DNA of 64,000 bases from Pseudobdellovibrionaceae bacterium. Its GTDB lineage: Bacteria > Bdellovibrionota > Bdellovibrionia > Bdellovibrionales > UBA1609. This document shows, piece after piece, positions 17,652 to 25,496 of the stretch; the first letter of the stretch is position 1, and each line of letters starts with the position of its first letter. The notes below the pieces were generated by a model. That model searched no databases. It saw nothing but the letters and a program-made list of their open reading frames with translations, and was not told the origin of the DNA. A program made the translations under genes and the position numbers. Location of the stretch: the NCBI GenBank assembly GCA_947444305.1, contig CANEZP010000019.1:17763-81762 (forward strand). The letters are read 5' to 3'.

Positions 17652-18689
17652 TTAAAACGAGCGGCCTACACCACTCAAGTATTCGGGCCACGACCGGCCG
17701 CGATTGATTCGGCCAAGGCCGCGGTGTTCGGGACGCGAATGGCTCATCACGCCGAAAGCGTTTTCACGCGCGTCGCACTTCTCAGGCGTGTAGGCGCTGT
17801 TTTTCTTCAACGTTAAAGTCGCTACCGAATAAGACGGAGCTTCGATCTCTTTCCACTCGAGCGTGGGATTCTCGACCCATTCCCAAGATTCGAGCCGGCG
17901 GCCATCTTTGCTCGTCATGCCAACGGTGTTCAACGGCTGCACACGAAAATCAAAGCAAGCGGAAGCGGACGCATCGGCCAAGTTGGCTAACAAACCTTGT
18001 TTTAGGAAATCGGCATTCGCGGAAGCTTGACCGGCGTTTGCCGCGCAAGGAACGACGATGTACTTCACGGCTTGTTGGTCGCCGAGGGCGTAGGCCGTAC
18101 CACTCCAGTACGTTTCCGTGAGGTAGCTGGCCGGCGCGGGGCTAAAAGTTTTCGCTAACTCCAACATGTAAGTTAGACGCTGACGCTCATCGTCGGGTCG
18201 ACCGGCAAAGCCTTTAGGATCTTGCACGTGGCCTAAAAGCAAAACGAAATCTTCGAGCGAGGGAATCGGAAACACGGGCGAGTTCTGCACGACGAAATCT
18301 TGGCGACCGCCGCCCGCCGTTTTCACCGAAATCGAAAGTGCGCGACCATCGTACTCGGTATCGGGCGCAACCTTCGAGGCGGCGTTGGCGAAACGAACGC
18401 GTGCGCCATAAGCCGCGGCCTTCGCGAACAATCCGACCGACAATTCCCGGCGCAAATTCTCCGGCAAATTTTCGTTCTTCAAATCCTTCACGGTGAACTC
18501 GGCGTCGGCGCAAACACCTTTGGAGTGAGTGCCGCGCAAACCGGTGGTCGAAGCAATGTACGCAAACGCCGCGGCAAGCTTGCCCGCTTTGAATGTTTCG
18601 TAGCCTTCTGATTTTTCGAGGATGTGGGATTGGCCAAAGGCCGGGAGGGACAGCAAAGGTAACAATAACAACGCCGTTAAAATACGCAT
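17652..18689 (-). CDS. Exported catalase-like heme protein
   Basis: 345 residues with a Sec signal peptide (cleavage probably after AFG/Q, ~20). The body matches small catalase-related proteins: catalytic-type His55 in GTHSKGVCADAEF, Asn136 in FVVQNSPVFPIPSLEDF, YWSGTAYALGDQQAVKY (about 194-210) and the terminal HRGLGRINRGRSWPEYLS element. Such proteins are shorter than classical catalases and may act as peroxidases; export implies a periplasmic role against peroxide. A GGAG 8 nt before the ATG sets the start. It lies 14 bases upstream of hrpB. Confidence 0.8.
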   Translation of the reverse strand: MRILTALLLLPLLSLPAFGQSHILEKSEGYETFKAGKLAAAFAYIASTTGLRGTHSKGVCADAEFTVKDLKNENLPENLRRELSVGLFAKAAAYGARVRFANAASKVAPDTEYDGRALSISVKTAGGGRQDFVVQNSPVFPIPSLEDFVLLLGHVQDPKGFAGRPDDERQRLTYMLELAKTFSPAPASYLTETYWSGTAYALGDQQAVKYIVVPCAANAGQASANADFLKQGLLANLADASASACFDFRVQPLNTVGMTSKDGRRLESWEWVENPTLEWKEIEAPSYSVATLTLKKNSAYTPEKCDARENAFGVMSHSRPEHRGLGRINRGRSWPEYLSGVGRSF

Positions 18690-18814
18690 AGTTTAGTCTC
18701 CGGTTAGGGGAGACCAACGGATACACGATCGACAACGTTTAAGCTCTGAAAAAGAATACACCCAACCAAAACTCCCGGTTACACATGAAAGTGCGACCGG
18801 GTTAGGTAAGGTCC

Positions 18815-18838
18815 GCGGGGCTGGAGAACCCTCCCCGC
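18815..18838 (-). terminator. Hairpin downstream of flagellin 1
   Basis: GCGGGG/CCCCGC stem with a 12-nt loop, 43 bases after the flagellin stop, but no T tract follows on the minus strand. A hairpin in the same position (20134-20158, GGAGGG/CCCTCC) follows flagellin 2, and both lie beside a shared AGGTAAGGT sequence, marking a duplicated 3' region. Confidence 0.35.
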
Positions 18839-18880
18839 TTCGCTAAAAATCCAAAGTCAAATTACATATTCAGATCTAAA

Positions 18881-19714
18881 TTAACCGATCAGTTTCAAAG
18901 CCGACATTGGCTGTTGATTCGCCTGAGCCAAAACCGATACCGAAGCCTGTTGCAAGATGTTGTTGCGCGAGAGTTCAGCCGAAGACTGAGCGACGTCGGT
19001 ATCACGGATGCGTGAGTTCGCGGCCGAGAAGTTCTCGATCGACACGCCCAAGTTTTCGGTCGTCGAAACGAGTCGGTTTTGGATGGCACCCAAAGTGGCG
19101 CGGTATCCGTTAACCGTACGTTGCGAGTTTTCCAAAACTTCTAACGCTTTACGTGCGTCCATTTTATCACCGAAGTTGAATTCAGCGATGCCGAGTTCGG
19201 CGGTCGTCGCTTTGATCTCGCCCGGTTCGAAACCGATACGATCGTTGAAATCGTCGTTGTTGATGTCGACTTGGAATTCGAAGCGCGGGCCTTCGCCGTT
19301 CAACATCGCGGTCTTACCGAAACGAGTGGTCTGTGCGATACGTTCGCTTTCCAATTTCAACTGTTGAACTTCTTTATCGATGAAGCCGCGTTCGATATCG
19401 CCGACCGTGTCGGAAGCGGCCTGAACACCTAGTTCGCGCATGCGGGTCAAGATGTTCGAGATTTCGCCCAAGCCGCCTTCTGCAACTTGAACCATCGAGA
19501 TACCGTCGTTAGCGTTACGCGAGGCCTGTTGATATCCACGGATGGTGGACTTGAAAGTTTCGCTGATCGACAACCCTGCGGCGTCATCGGCGGCTTTCGT
19601 GATGCGGCTGCCTGAAGCTAATTGCGCGAACGACTTGCTGATTTCGCGTTGACTGCCGGCCATTGATTTTTGTGCATTGATGCTCGGAATGTTCGTGCTT
19701 ACTCTCATACCCAT
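18881..19714 (-). CDS. fliC: Flagellin 1
   Basis: 277 residues: conserved N-terminal D0/D1 (RVSTNIPSINAQKSM to ISNILTRMRELGVQAASD, residues 3-115), a very short variable centre (~130-180) and a conserved C-terminal D1/D0 (ENFSAANSRIRDTDVAQSSAELSRNNILQQASVSVLAQANQQP). The D2/D3 surface domains are missing, as in other short flagellins. A GGGAG ribosome binding site is 6-7 nt before the ATG and a sigma-28-like promoter lies about 160 bp upstream. It is closest to flagellin 2 (same length, mostly identical ends), implying tandem duplication. Confidence 0.96.
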   Translation of the reverse strand: MGMRVSTNIPSINAQKSMAGSQREISKSFAQLASGSRITKAADDAAGLSISETFKSTIRGYQQASRNANDGISMVQVAEGGLGEISNILTRMRELGVQAASDTVGDIERGFIDKEVQQLKLESERIAQTTRFGKTAMLNGEGPRFEFQVDINNDDFNDRIGFEPGEIKATTAELGIAEFNFGDKMDARKALEVLENSQRTVNGYRATLGAIQNRLVSTTENLGVSIENFSAANSRIRDTDVAQSSAELSRNNILQQASVSVLAQANQQPMSALKLIG

Positions 19715-19874
19715 GACTGTTCTCCCTTTGTCGTTGCGAAGGCAAAGCCGTACCTACTCAGCTTGGTTTCACGAAAAATTTCGTAACCCCGCTGCCCGCT
19801 GCAACATTGATTATTAAGTTTTGTTTCTCGTTCGCAGTGCTAGACGTCTTGGTCGAGCGCTGCTTACATCAAAC

Positions 19875-19901
19875 CTTTCGGCGAGTCTGGGGATGGCTAA
19901 A
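19875..19901 (-). promoter_or_regulatory. Sigma-28-type promoter of flagellin 1
   Basis: On the minus strand TTTAGCCA - 11 nt - GCCGAAAG, against the sigma-28 (FliA) consensus TAAAGTTT-N11-GCCGATAA. The flanks (ACTCGAC.CGACTTTAG before, ATG.AAGCAG after) are shared with the flagellin 2 promoter, so the region is conserved between the duplicates. It would give a leader of about 150 nt. Confidence 0.6.
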
Positions 19902-20187
19902 GTCGCGTCGAGTGATTCTAGACGGAGGTCGCGTAAAAACGCGCTTTTTCTGGACGAAGGGAGGGGAAAACAAGGCTAAAGAACGTATCAAACAGGACTG
20001 ATGTACGGTCCCAAGACCTATAGCTATCAGACCTTAGCAACCTAACCGTTAGCCTACACCGACTTTATATATATCTAGTCGGGTCCGACAGTACCCCGGG
20101 CGAAAATTGCTCCACCCGGGTAGGTAAGGTACCGGAGGGTAAAGGAAATAAACCCTCCAAATTTCTTACTTCATTATTATGTAGGTA

Positions 20188-20215
20188 GAAAACAAAGGCC
20201 CGTCCTCATGGGCCT
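20188..20215 (-). terminator. Rho-independent terminator of flagellin 2
   Basis: Minus strand: AGGCCC (20215-20210) - 8 nt - GGGCCT (20201-20196) followed by TTTGTTTTC. It lies 19 bases after the flagellin 2 stop codon. Confidence 0.85.
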
Positions 20216-20233
20216 CCGCAAATCATAGGACTA

Positions 20234-21067
20234 TTAGCCGATGAGTTTCAAAGCCGACATGGGCTGTTGATTCGCCTGAGCCAAAACTCCGACCGACGCG
20301 TTTTGCAAGATGTTGTTACGCGCTAATTCAGCCGAACTTTGTGCAACGTCGGTGTCACGGATGCGTGAGTTCGCGGCCGAGAAGTTTTCAACGGCTACGC
20401 CGATGTTCTCCGTCGTCGAGATCAAGCGGTTCTGGATGGCACCCAAGTTAGCGCGGTATCCGTTCACGGTGCGCTGAGCGGTTTCCAAAACTTCCAAAGA
20501 CTTACGAGCGTCCATTTTATCCGAGAAGTTGAAGTCTTCAACGCCGAGGCTAGAGACCGTCGCGTCCTGTTGGGAAGCGTCGAAGCCGATGCGATCATTG
20601 AAGTCATCGTTGTTGATGTCGATCTGGAACGCGTATTCTTGTCCCGAACCGTCGAGCAAATTCGTATCGCCCCAACGAGTGGTCTTAGCTACACGTTGCA
20701 TCTCTGATTTCAATTGTTGAACTTCTTTATCGATGAAGCCGCGTTCAACGTCACCGACGGTGTCGGAAGAAGCTTGAACACCAAGTTCGCGCATACGGGT
20801 CAAGATGTTCGAGATCTCGCCCAAGCCGCCCTCGGAGACTTGAACCATCGAGATACCATCGTTGGCGTTACGGCCGGCCTGTTGGTAACCACGGATGGTT
20901 GATTTTAATGTTTCACTGATCGACAAACCTGCAGCGTCATCGGCTGCTTTGGTGATGCGCGATCCGGTGGATAGCTGCGCGAACGATTTACCGATTTCGC
21001 GTGAGCTAGCGGACATTGAACGTTGTGCCGCGATCGACGGCAAATTTGTTGAAACTCTGAGACCCAT
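20234..21067 (-). CDS. fliC: Flagellin 2
   Basis: 277 residues, the closest relative of flagellin 1: N-terminal RVSTNLPSIAAQRSM and ITKAADDAAGLSISETLKS blocks, short variable centre differing mainly at ~130-175 (GSGQEYAFQIDINND), C-terminal NNILQNASVGVLAQANQQPMSALKLIG. Export needs FliS/FlgN-type chaperones coded nearby. An AAAGGAG ribosome binding site is 6 nt before the ATG, inside a leader with a GGA-looped hairpin (21114-21131). Two sigma-28-like sites lie 220-300 bp upstream. Confidence 0.96.
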   Translation of the reverse strand: MGLRVSTNLPSIAAQRSMSASSREIGKSFAQLSTGSRITKAADDAAGLSISETLKSTIRGYQQAGRNANDGISMVQVSEGGLGEISNILTRMRELGVQASSDTVGDVERGFIDKEVQQLKSEMQRVAKTTRWGDTNLLDGSGQEYAFQIDINNDDFNDRIGFDASQQDATVSSLGVEDFNFSDKMDARKSLEVLETAQRTVNGYRANLGAIQNRLISTTENIGVAVENFSAANSRIRDTDVAQSSAELARNNILQNASVGVLAQANQQPMSALKLIG

Positions 21068-21113
21068 AGGGTGCTCCTTTATAGTGGTGGGCTTACATTG
21101 CCCGGCTCCCTCG

Positions 21114-21131
21114 ACCCGATCCTACTCGGGT
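21114..21131 (-). promoter_or_regulatory. Hairpin with GGA in the loop, candidate CsrA site
   Basis: In the flagellin 2 transcript ACCCGA - GTAGGA - TCGGGT folds as a 6-bp perfect stem whose loop carries GGA, the core of CsrA sites. A second GGA is the ribosome binding site (AAAGGAG) about 45 nt downstream, the two-site arrangement known for the B. subtilis hag leader. csrA and fliW are in the same window. The assignment is by analogy. Confidence 0.45.
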
Positions 21132-21287
21132 ACTATTGAGAAAGCGCTCGCTTCCCTGCGGCTTGGGTTGAACACGTTGGAGCAGAAGAGAAGTATCCGG
21201 CAGGAGTTCAAACGAGGATTCCGAAGTTCAGTCACGTTCTTCAGATCTCTAGTCCCGCAAACCCAATCCACTGCTTGCATGACTAGC

Positions 21288-21314
21288 TTTTCGGCCGGGT
21301 CGAGGTGAACTAAA
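21288..21314 (-). promoter_or_regulatory. Sigma-28-type promoter of flagellin 2 (proximal)
   Basis: Minus strand TTTAGTTC - 11 nt - GCCGAAAA; the -10 differs from GCCGATAA at one base. The site aligns base for base in position with the flagellin 1 promoter. Confidence 0.6.
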
Positions 21315-21335
21315 GTCGAGTCGAGTATAACTAGA

Positions 21336-21362
21336 CCATCGTCTCGTACGAACTAGACTTTA
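21336..21362 (-). promoter_or_regulatory. Possible second sigma-28-type promoter of flagellin 2 (distal)
   Basis: Minus strand TAAAGTCT - 11 nt - GACGATGG. The -35 is better than that of the proximal site, the -10 worse. Confidence 0.4.
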
Positions 21363-21462
21363 GTTGAGGGATTTGGCGTGAAATCGCCGGAGGATGATGA
21401 CGTAACGTGTTCTCGACTAGATCGGGCTTAGGTCTGACGGACCAAAGCCCCAGTATATTAGG

Positions 21463-22155
21463 CTATTGTTTGAGGCGCGCGATCGTTCGCGAGAAACCTT
21501 CGCGGGCCGCTTTCGCCAATTCAATCTGTCCTTCAAGATCTTGCGCGTGAATCATCGTCGACTGCAGCGTCGTTTGCCGGCGTTCCATGTCGGCGTCGCT
21601 CAAGGCTTCACGGGTGCGCAATTTCTCACCGCTCTTCACGTAGGTTTCCGCGATGCTCTTCGCCGTACCGGCAAGCTCTAGGGATTTCGTTAGCGTTTGG
21701 ATCTCGAGGTCTACGCCTTCAAGCATGAGCTGTGCCTGCGCGAGCCGGTGGTCCTGGCCGGGGTTGCCCTCTTCCACTACGCGGAGCGCGTGATATTGCG
21801 CGGTCATCTTATATTTAGAAACATCGATCGGCAGATTGATCATGTCGACTTCGAGAGTGCGATACTCAAAATAAATCATGCTGAACTTAGATTCGGTGAT
21901 GGTGCCCGACGTGCGGAGTTGTTTACTGCGCTCAAGATCGCGCTTGGCTTGTTCGAAACGGAGTTGCGTCATTTTCAGTTTACTCTGCGCCTTTGACCAT
22001 TGCGACAAAGCGAGCACCTGCTGAAATTCTTTGTCGAGCGATTCGCTGGTCACGACCTGTTGGTCGCCCGCGTGCACAATTTTAAATGAGGCCGAATCCT
22101 CGGCGGCCATGGCCAACACCGGCATGAGACAAAGAGCCGTGAAAAATAGCTTCAT
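21463..22155 (-). CDS. Exported coiled-coil protein
   Basis: 230 residues with a signal peptide (MKLFFTALCLMPVLAMAAED, cleaved near 18). The rest is nearly all helical with long heptad stretches (about 50-85 and 150-225) broken by a short loop, resembling the periplasmic hairpins of membrane-fusion or TolC-like proteins but without their lipoyl or barrel parts. An AGGAG ribosome binding site is 9 nt before the ATG. It lies just upstream of the flagellin 2 promoter region. No family recognised. Confidence 0.75.
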   Translation of the reverse strand: MKLFFTALCLMPVLAMAAEDSASFKIVHAGDQQVVTSESLDKEFQQVLALSQWSKAQSKLKMTQLRFEQAKRDLERSKQLRTSGTITESKFSMIYFEYRTLEVDMINLPIDVSKYKMTAQYHALRVVEEGNPGQDHRLAQAQLMLEGVDLEIQTLTKSLELAGTAKSIAETYVKSGEKLRTREALSDADMERRQTTLQSTMIHAQDLEGQIELAKAAREGFSRTIARLKQ

Positions 22156-22465
22156 GAAATGTCACTCCTACATATGAAGGACGGCTGAGATACGGTACCG
22201 CCCATGATTTGTTGTTTGCCGTTTCGATTTGCACTTGCCGTGCCCGCGGTCGCGCCGCGTTCCCGCGACAAACCGTTGAGTGATGTTCGGGCTTCATTTG
22301 CGAGCCGTGTCGTGAACTTACGAGTTTAGGAATTGAGTTGCGCCTTCTTTGCGCCTCCCATTACGATCACGCCATTAGCGTTTCCCTTGACAGTTTTACC
22401 GCCAGGCCACAATGCTTTTCGGCGAAACCCAATTCAATCATTCCCCTGATCGGGAGAGGTAAACC
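22156..22465. other. Divergent intergenic region
   Basis: 310 bases between two divergently transcribed exported-protein genes. A TTGACA box at 22387-22392 with a weak -10 (ACAATG) about 17 bases on could be a sigma-70 promoter for the rightward lipoprotein gene. Nothing else is recognisable. Confidence 0.35.
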
Positions 22466-22954
22466 ATGATCCAACGTTCTGCCAAACAAGTCTTCACCGC
22501 GCTCATCGCCATGTCGTTCTTCATCGGCGCGTGCTCCACTCACAAAGGAAATTTTAGCTACTCGGAATTCAAATCGGAAATGCCGATCAAAGCCGGCAGC
22601 TACGACGGTGAAGAACTGGGCGCGATCGAAGGTTCGCAAGGTGGTTTCGTTTGGACGTCGTGTAACGAACAATCGCGCGAAGCGGTTCAAGATCTGATCT
22701 CGAACGCACGTGCAAAAGGTGCGAACGCGATCGGGAACATCAAATGGCGCGCCGACGGCACCTCGGACCCCACTTGCAAAAAATCATGGGGCTTCGTCTT
22801 GATCTGGCCGTTCTTGTTCACTCCCCTGTTCGCTAGCTCGCACGCCGACGCCACGGCCTACAAAATCTCGGGTAAAAAAGCCGGCCTCTTCATGTTGCCG
22901 TCCGACAAGTCCGGCGACGCCGCCTTGATCACCGAAATCCTCGCCGCACGCTAA
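22466..22954 (+). CDS. Small lipoprotein, RcsF/YbjQ-like fold candidate
   Basis: 162 residues with lipobox FIGAC (Cys22). The central part SREAVQDLISNARAKGANAIGNIKWRADG (about 70-98) resembles the helix and 'AxxxGANAI' strand of RcsF-type and heavy-metal-binding envelope proteins; CN/CK cysteines flank it. A hydrophobic segment WGFVLIWPFLFTPLFASS (about 109-126) is unusual for this fold and may be a second membrane-associated stretch. GGGAGAGG precedes the ATG by 6 nt. Function unknown; envelope-stress sensing is only a possibility. Confidence 0.75.
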   Translation: MIQRSAKQVFTALIAMSFFIGACSTHKGNFSYSEFKSEMPIKAGSYDGEELGAIEGSQGGFVWTSCNEQSREAVQDLISNARAKGANAIGNIKWRADGTSDPTCKKSWGFVLIWPFLFTPLFASSHADATAYKISGKKAGLFMLPSDKSGDAALITEILAAR

Positions 22955-22956
22955 AA

Positions 22957-23001
22957 GGCGCTCCCCACTCCCGGGGGCGCCCCCCACTCCCAGAAGTGGG
23001 G
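22957..23001 (+). terminator. Tandem GC-rich hairpins after the lipoprotein gene
   Basis: GGCGC/GCGCC (22957-22982) followed by the perfect CCCCACT/AGTGGGG hairpin (22982-23001), 2 bases after the stop codon. No T tract follows, so termination would be weak or Rho-assisted. Confidence 0.4.
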
Positions 23002-23088
23002 ACCCTCTGGGAATATTCTGGCCCTAGCCGTGCATTGTTGTTGAGGTAAGTTTCCCAACGAACATAAACGCGTCACCCGCCAGGGCTT

Positions 23089-24018
23089 ATGATAAGAATT
23101 TACATTCTCGCGCTGAATTTCTGCATCCTTGCCGGCTTCGCAATCCCTGCGCGGGCCGATCGCAATAAACATAGTTGCCAGTTCGATTTGTTCAAAACCG
23201 CGGCCGTAAAACCGGCACCGGCTTCGCCTCCGCGTTTGAAACCATCCGAGTTCTTCGCCGACTTCCCCGCCCTGCAACGAAAAATTTGGTCCCACGAGTC
23301 GGCCGGTGAGAATGACCCCGCCACCTACCTGCGCCGGATACTCGAAACGCAATTGATCATCAGTCGCTTAAAAGCTCCGGCCGCAAACTTCGGGCGCAAT
23401 ACGCTTTTCACGACCTCCGGCAAATCACTTCTGCTTTACCTTCCCGAAGCCGCCGGCCGCCTTGAATCCGCCGCCTACGCATTCAACGAAAGCCTTGGCC
23501 GGCCGGTAAGGATTCCGACGACGGTCAATTACCTAAAGGGAGCGGTCCAAGTATGGATATTTGACGATGCCGAGGACGAAATGCTTTCGGCAGAAGAAGA
23601 TCGCCTGGTCACCGACGCGGTCGCGACGGACGCGGATCTTGCGCTATTTAATTTTTTGGTTTCGATCGCGCCCGAACATGCCGTGCCCGAACATGCGCAA
23701 AAGGCCGTGCTCGATCCCGGGGCCGGTTTAGTTGTTTCAAACTTTGCCGGTGGATTTCGGTATTCCGTACGCCATTTTTTCCCCCACGTGAAAAACGTAA
23801 AAGACGTGGCGGACCTTCTTCGTGGTCAGCTGAAAAATGCGAAGTTTGATTGGGTTTCGGCCATGAATCGCCTGGATTTGGATTTGAAATTAGAGAATGT
23901 AAACACCCTCGCGGGGCGCAATCTTAACGCGACCGAAGCGCGAGATTTAGGCGCACGGCTTTGCCTGTTGAAAGCGGTCGTGAACGGCTCAAACATTTCA
24001 GACTGCCCGTTTCTTTAA
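23089..24018 (+). CDS. Exported protein of unknown function
   Basis: 309 residues with a Sec signal peptide (MIRIYILALNFCILAGFAIPARAD, cleavage near 23). The mature part is mixed alpha/beta with acidic patches (DDAEDEMLSAEEDRLVTDAVATDADL, about 163-188 in shorter form) and single cysteines near each end that may pair. No motif or family recognised. No clear ribosome binding site is visible. It converges on the flagellin 3 terminator. Confidence 0.65.
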   Translation: MIRIYILALNFCILAGFAIPARADRNKHSCQFDLFKTAAVKPAPASPPRLKPSEFFADFPALQRKIWSHESAGENDPATYLRRILETQLIISRLKAPAANFGRNTLFTTSGKSLLLYLPEAAGRLESAAYAFNESLGRPVRIPTTVNYLKGAVQVWIFDDAEDEMLSAEEDRLVTDAVATDADLALFNFLVSIAPEHAVPEHAQKAVLDPGAGLVVSNFAGGFRYSVRHFFPHVKNVKDVADLLRGQLKNAKFDWVSAMNRLDLDLKLENVNTLAGRNLNATEARDLGARLCLLKAVVNGSNISDCPFL

Positions 24019-24023
24019 GCTTA

Positions 24024-24058
24024 TAAAAAAACCCCGGGACATGTGGGATGTCCCAGGG
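24024..24058 (-). terminator. Rho-independent terminator of flagellin 3
   Basis: Minus strand: a long stem GGG.GGGACAT / ATGTCCCGGG type (24058-24033, one bulged base, 5-nt loop) followed by seven T (24031-24025). It is 150 bases after the flagellin 3 stop, and only 6 bases beyond the convergent exported-protein gene. Confidence 0.85.
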
Positions 24059-24209
24059 CGGGCTTAAGGAGACCAAGTGTCTGTGGGCGTTGGTCCCCAA
24101 ACTTAGAACTCTTTAAAATTCATTTTTTGTATATGTTCGTAGCGATCCACCGGGCCCCATTCGAAGCCCGCGCGGAATTATTCACTTAGATTGCGTGGCT
24201 GACCCGATA

Positions 24210-25037
24210 TTAAATCAGTTTCAAAGCGGCTGAGCCGTTTTGGTTCGCTTGCGCGAGGACACCGACCGACGCTTGCTGCAAGATTTGCGCAGACGTCATT
24301 TCGGCGCTCTCGAAAGCGATGTCGGCATCCGAGATGCGCGATTTCGCGGCCGAGAGATTCTCGTACTGCACGTCCAAGTTGCTGGTCGTGGTTTGCAAGC
24401 GCGATTGAACCGCACCGAAGTCGGCGCGCATCTGACCGAGTTTCACCAAAGCTTCGTCCACCGACTCGAGCGTCGAGCGGGCGCCGTCTTTGCTGTCGAT
24501 CGCGATACCGTCAACACCAAGGGTGCTGGTCGTCGCGTCGGCCGACATTTTGTACTTGATCACGTTTTGCGATTCATCGGCGAAGGGGCCGACGTGGTAT
24601 TCCATCTCTTCGCCCGAACCGTCGAGCAGCGCTTTGTTACCGAAGCGGGTCGACTTGGCGATCCGGTCGGCTTCCGAAGTTAACTGCTGGGCTTCTTGAT
24701 CCAAGAATGAACGTTCAACGTCACTCACGGTATCCGAAGCGGATTGAACACCCAATTCGCGCAAACGAATTAAGATGTTTGAGATTTCATTTAGTCCGCC
24801 TTCCGACACTTGAATCAACGATTGCGCGTTGTAAGCGTTGTTGCGGGCCATCTTGATACCGGCGACTTGTCCGCGCAAGTTCTCGGAGATGGCTAATCCG
24901 GCGGCGTCGTCCGCGGCCTTGGTGATGCGGCTACCCGAAGCTAGCGACATTTGCGCATGTTCCATGCGCTGTTGTTGTTTCGTTAAAACTCGTTGCGCCG
25001 AAATCGACGCCATATTCGTAGAGATCCTTAAGCCCAT
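24210..25037 (-). CDS. fliC: Flagellin 3
   Basis: 275 residues, full-length short-type flagellin: ISTNMASISAQRVLTKQQQRMEHAQMSLASGSRITKAADDAAGLAISENLRG at the N-terminus (D0/D1), centre ~135-190, C-terminal ISDADIAFESAEMTSAQILQQASVGVLAQANQNGSAALKLI. It lacks the terminal glycine block of flagellins 1 and 2 and clearly belongs to a different paralog group. The strong AGGAGG ribosome binding site (25043-25048) is complementary to an upstream leader segment (25162-25169). Its sigma-28 promoter is the best in the window. Confidence 0.95.
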   Translation of the reverse strand: MGLRISTNMASISAQRVLTKQQQRMEHAQMSLASGSRITKAADDAAGLAISENLRGQVAGIKMARNNAYNAQSLIQVSEGGLNEISNILIRLRELGVQSASDTVSDVERSFLDQEAQQLTSEADRIAKSTRFGNKALLDGSGEEMEYHVGPFADESQNVIKYKMSADATTSTLGVDGIAIDSKDGARSTLESVDEALVKLGQMRADFGAVQSRLQTTTSNLDVQYENLSAAKSRISDADIAFESAEMTSAQILQQASVGVLAQANQNGSAALKLI

Positions 25038-25161
25038 TGTGGCCTCCTAAGCCAGTAGCCGAAATCCATTCGACCAACCATAAGCTTCGACCGCCCACAT
25101 CCCATAATTAGGATGATCGACGAAACTTACAGGACAACCCTGTCTGGTTAAATTGTTGTGA

Positions 25162-25169
25162 AGGAGGCC
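25162..25169 (-). promoter_or_regulatory. Anti-ribosome-binding-site segment in the flagellin 3 leader
   Basis: The flagellin 3 RNA contains GGCCTCCT here, perfectly complementary over 8 nt to AGGAGGCC at 25041-25048, which is the ribosome binding site of the same transcript. Pairing would block initiation. It directly follows the 25171-25206 hairpin. Confidence 0.5.
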
Positions 25170-25170
25170 C

Positions 25171-25206
25171 CCAGACGGAGAGGGGTGACTGACCCTATCC
25201 GTCTGG
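25171..25206 (-). promoter_or_regulatory. Large hairpin in the flagellin 3 leader
   Basis: Perfect 9-bp arms CCAGACGGA (25171-25179) and TCCGTCTGG (25198-25206) with further GGGT/ACCC pairing inside. It is between the promoter and the anti-ribosome-binding-site segment, so the leader has at least two structured elements. Confidence 0.6.
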
Positions 25207-25223
25207 AGTTTCTGATTCTTCTA

Positions 25224-25244
25224 TTCAGTGACTGCTGAAATGAA
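25224..25244 (-). repeat. 21-nt element shared (inverted) with the flagellin 4 leader
   Basis: This 21-base sequence (plus strand begins TTCAGTGACTGCTG) recurs exactly, in opposite orientation, at 29465-29485. It lies about 25-45 nt into the predicted flagellin 3 transcript. Internally it has TTCAG/CTGAA arms. Confidence 0.85.
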
Positions 25245-25277
25245 GTTTCGAGAAGTGCTCCAACGTGTTCAGGTAAC

Positions 25278-25304
25278 TTATCGACGAAGGTCCAGTTTCC
25301 TTTA
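25278..25304 (-). promoter_or_regulatory. Sigma-28 promoter of flagellin 3
   Basis: Minus strand TAAAGGAA - 11 nt - GTCGATAA: exact spacing and 12 of 16 consensus positions for sigma-28, including TAAAG and CGATAA. The predicted leader is about 230 nt, unusually long. Confidence 0.75.
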
Positions 25305-25496
25305 GGCCTTTAGTCTAGTCGAGGTCTGGGTGCAGCGCGTCTAGTGCGCGATGAGACGAAGGATTTGGGATAAAAATTAATTTTTAAACTAGACCAAAGT
25401 CGCATGTTAACGCTTTGCGTTGCAGCGAGTTGTGGGCGTTTGTCCTCAACAAAAGGAGGCCGAGGTCCTATCCTCATGCGCTTAAAGGGAGTTGCC

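Larger units (their letters stand above)
19715..20233. other. Flagellin 1 leader/promoter plus flagellin 2 3' region (non-coding)
   Basis: 519 bases with no convincing gene. From right to left on the minus strand: the flagellin 2 terminator (20188-20215), a conserved post-terminator hairpin (20134-20158), an AT-rich TATATATA-containing stretch (~20065-20075), the sigma-28-like promoter (19875-19901) and a roughly 150-nt leader with a small hairpin (19765-19788, ACGAA/TTCGT) before the ribosome binding site. Confidence 0.6.
21068..21462. other. Flagellin 2 leader and promoter region (non-coding)
   Basis: 395 bases without a supportable gene. It holds the leader with its GGA-looped hairpin, two sigma-28-like sites and a 10-bp inverted repeat (AACTAAAGTC 21308-21317 / GACTTTAGTT 21356-21365) whose arms overlap the two -35-like elements; short CTAGA/TCTAG sequences recur through it. 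Confidence 0.6.
25038..25496. other. Flagellin 3 leader/promoter and prolyl-peptidase upstream region (non-coding)
   Basis: 459 bases between divergent genes. It holds the flagellin 3 leader (anti-ribosome-binding-site segment, 9-bp-stem hairpin, the 21-nt element shared with flagellin 4), its sigma-28 promoter, and further out CTAGAC/GTCTAG sequences and an AT-rich stretch (~25375-25395) that probably carries the promoter of the rightward peptidase gene. Confidence 0.6.
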
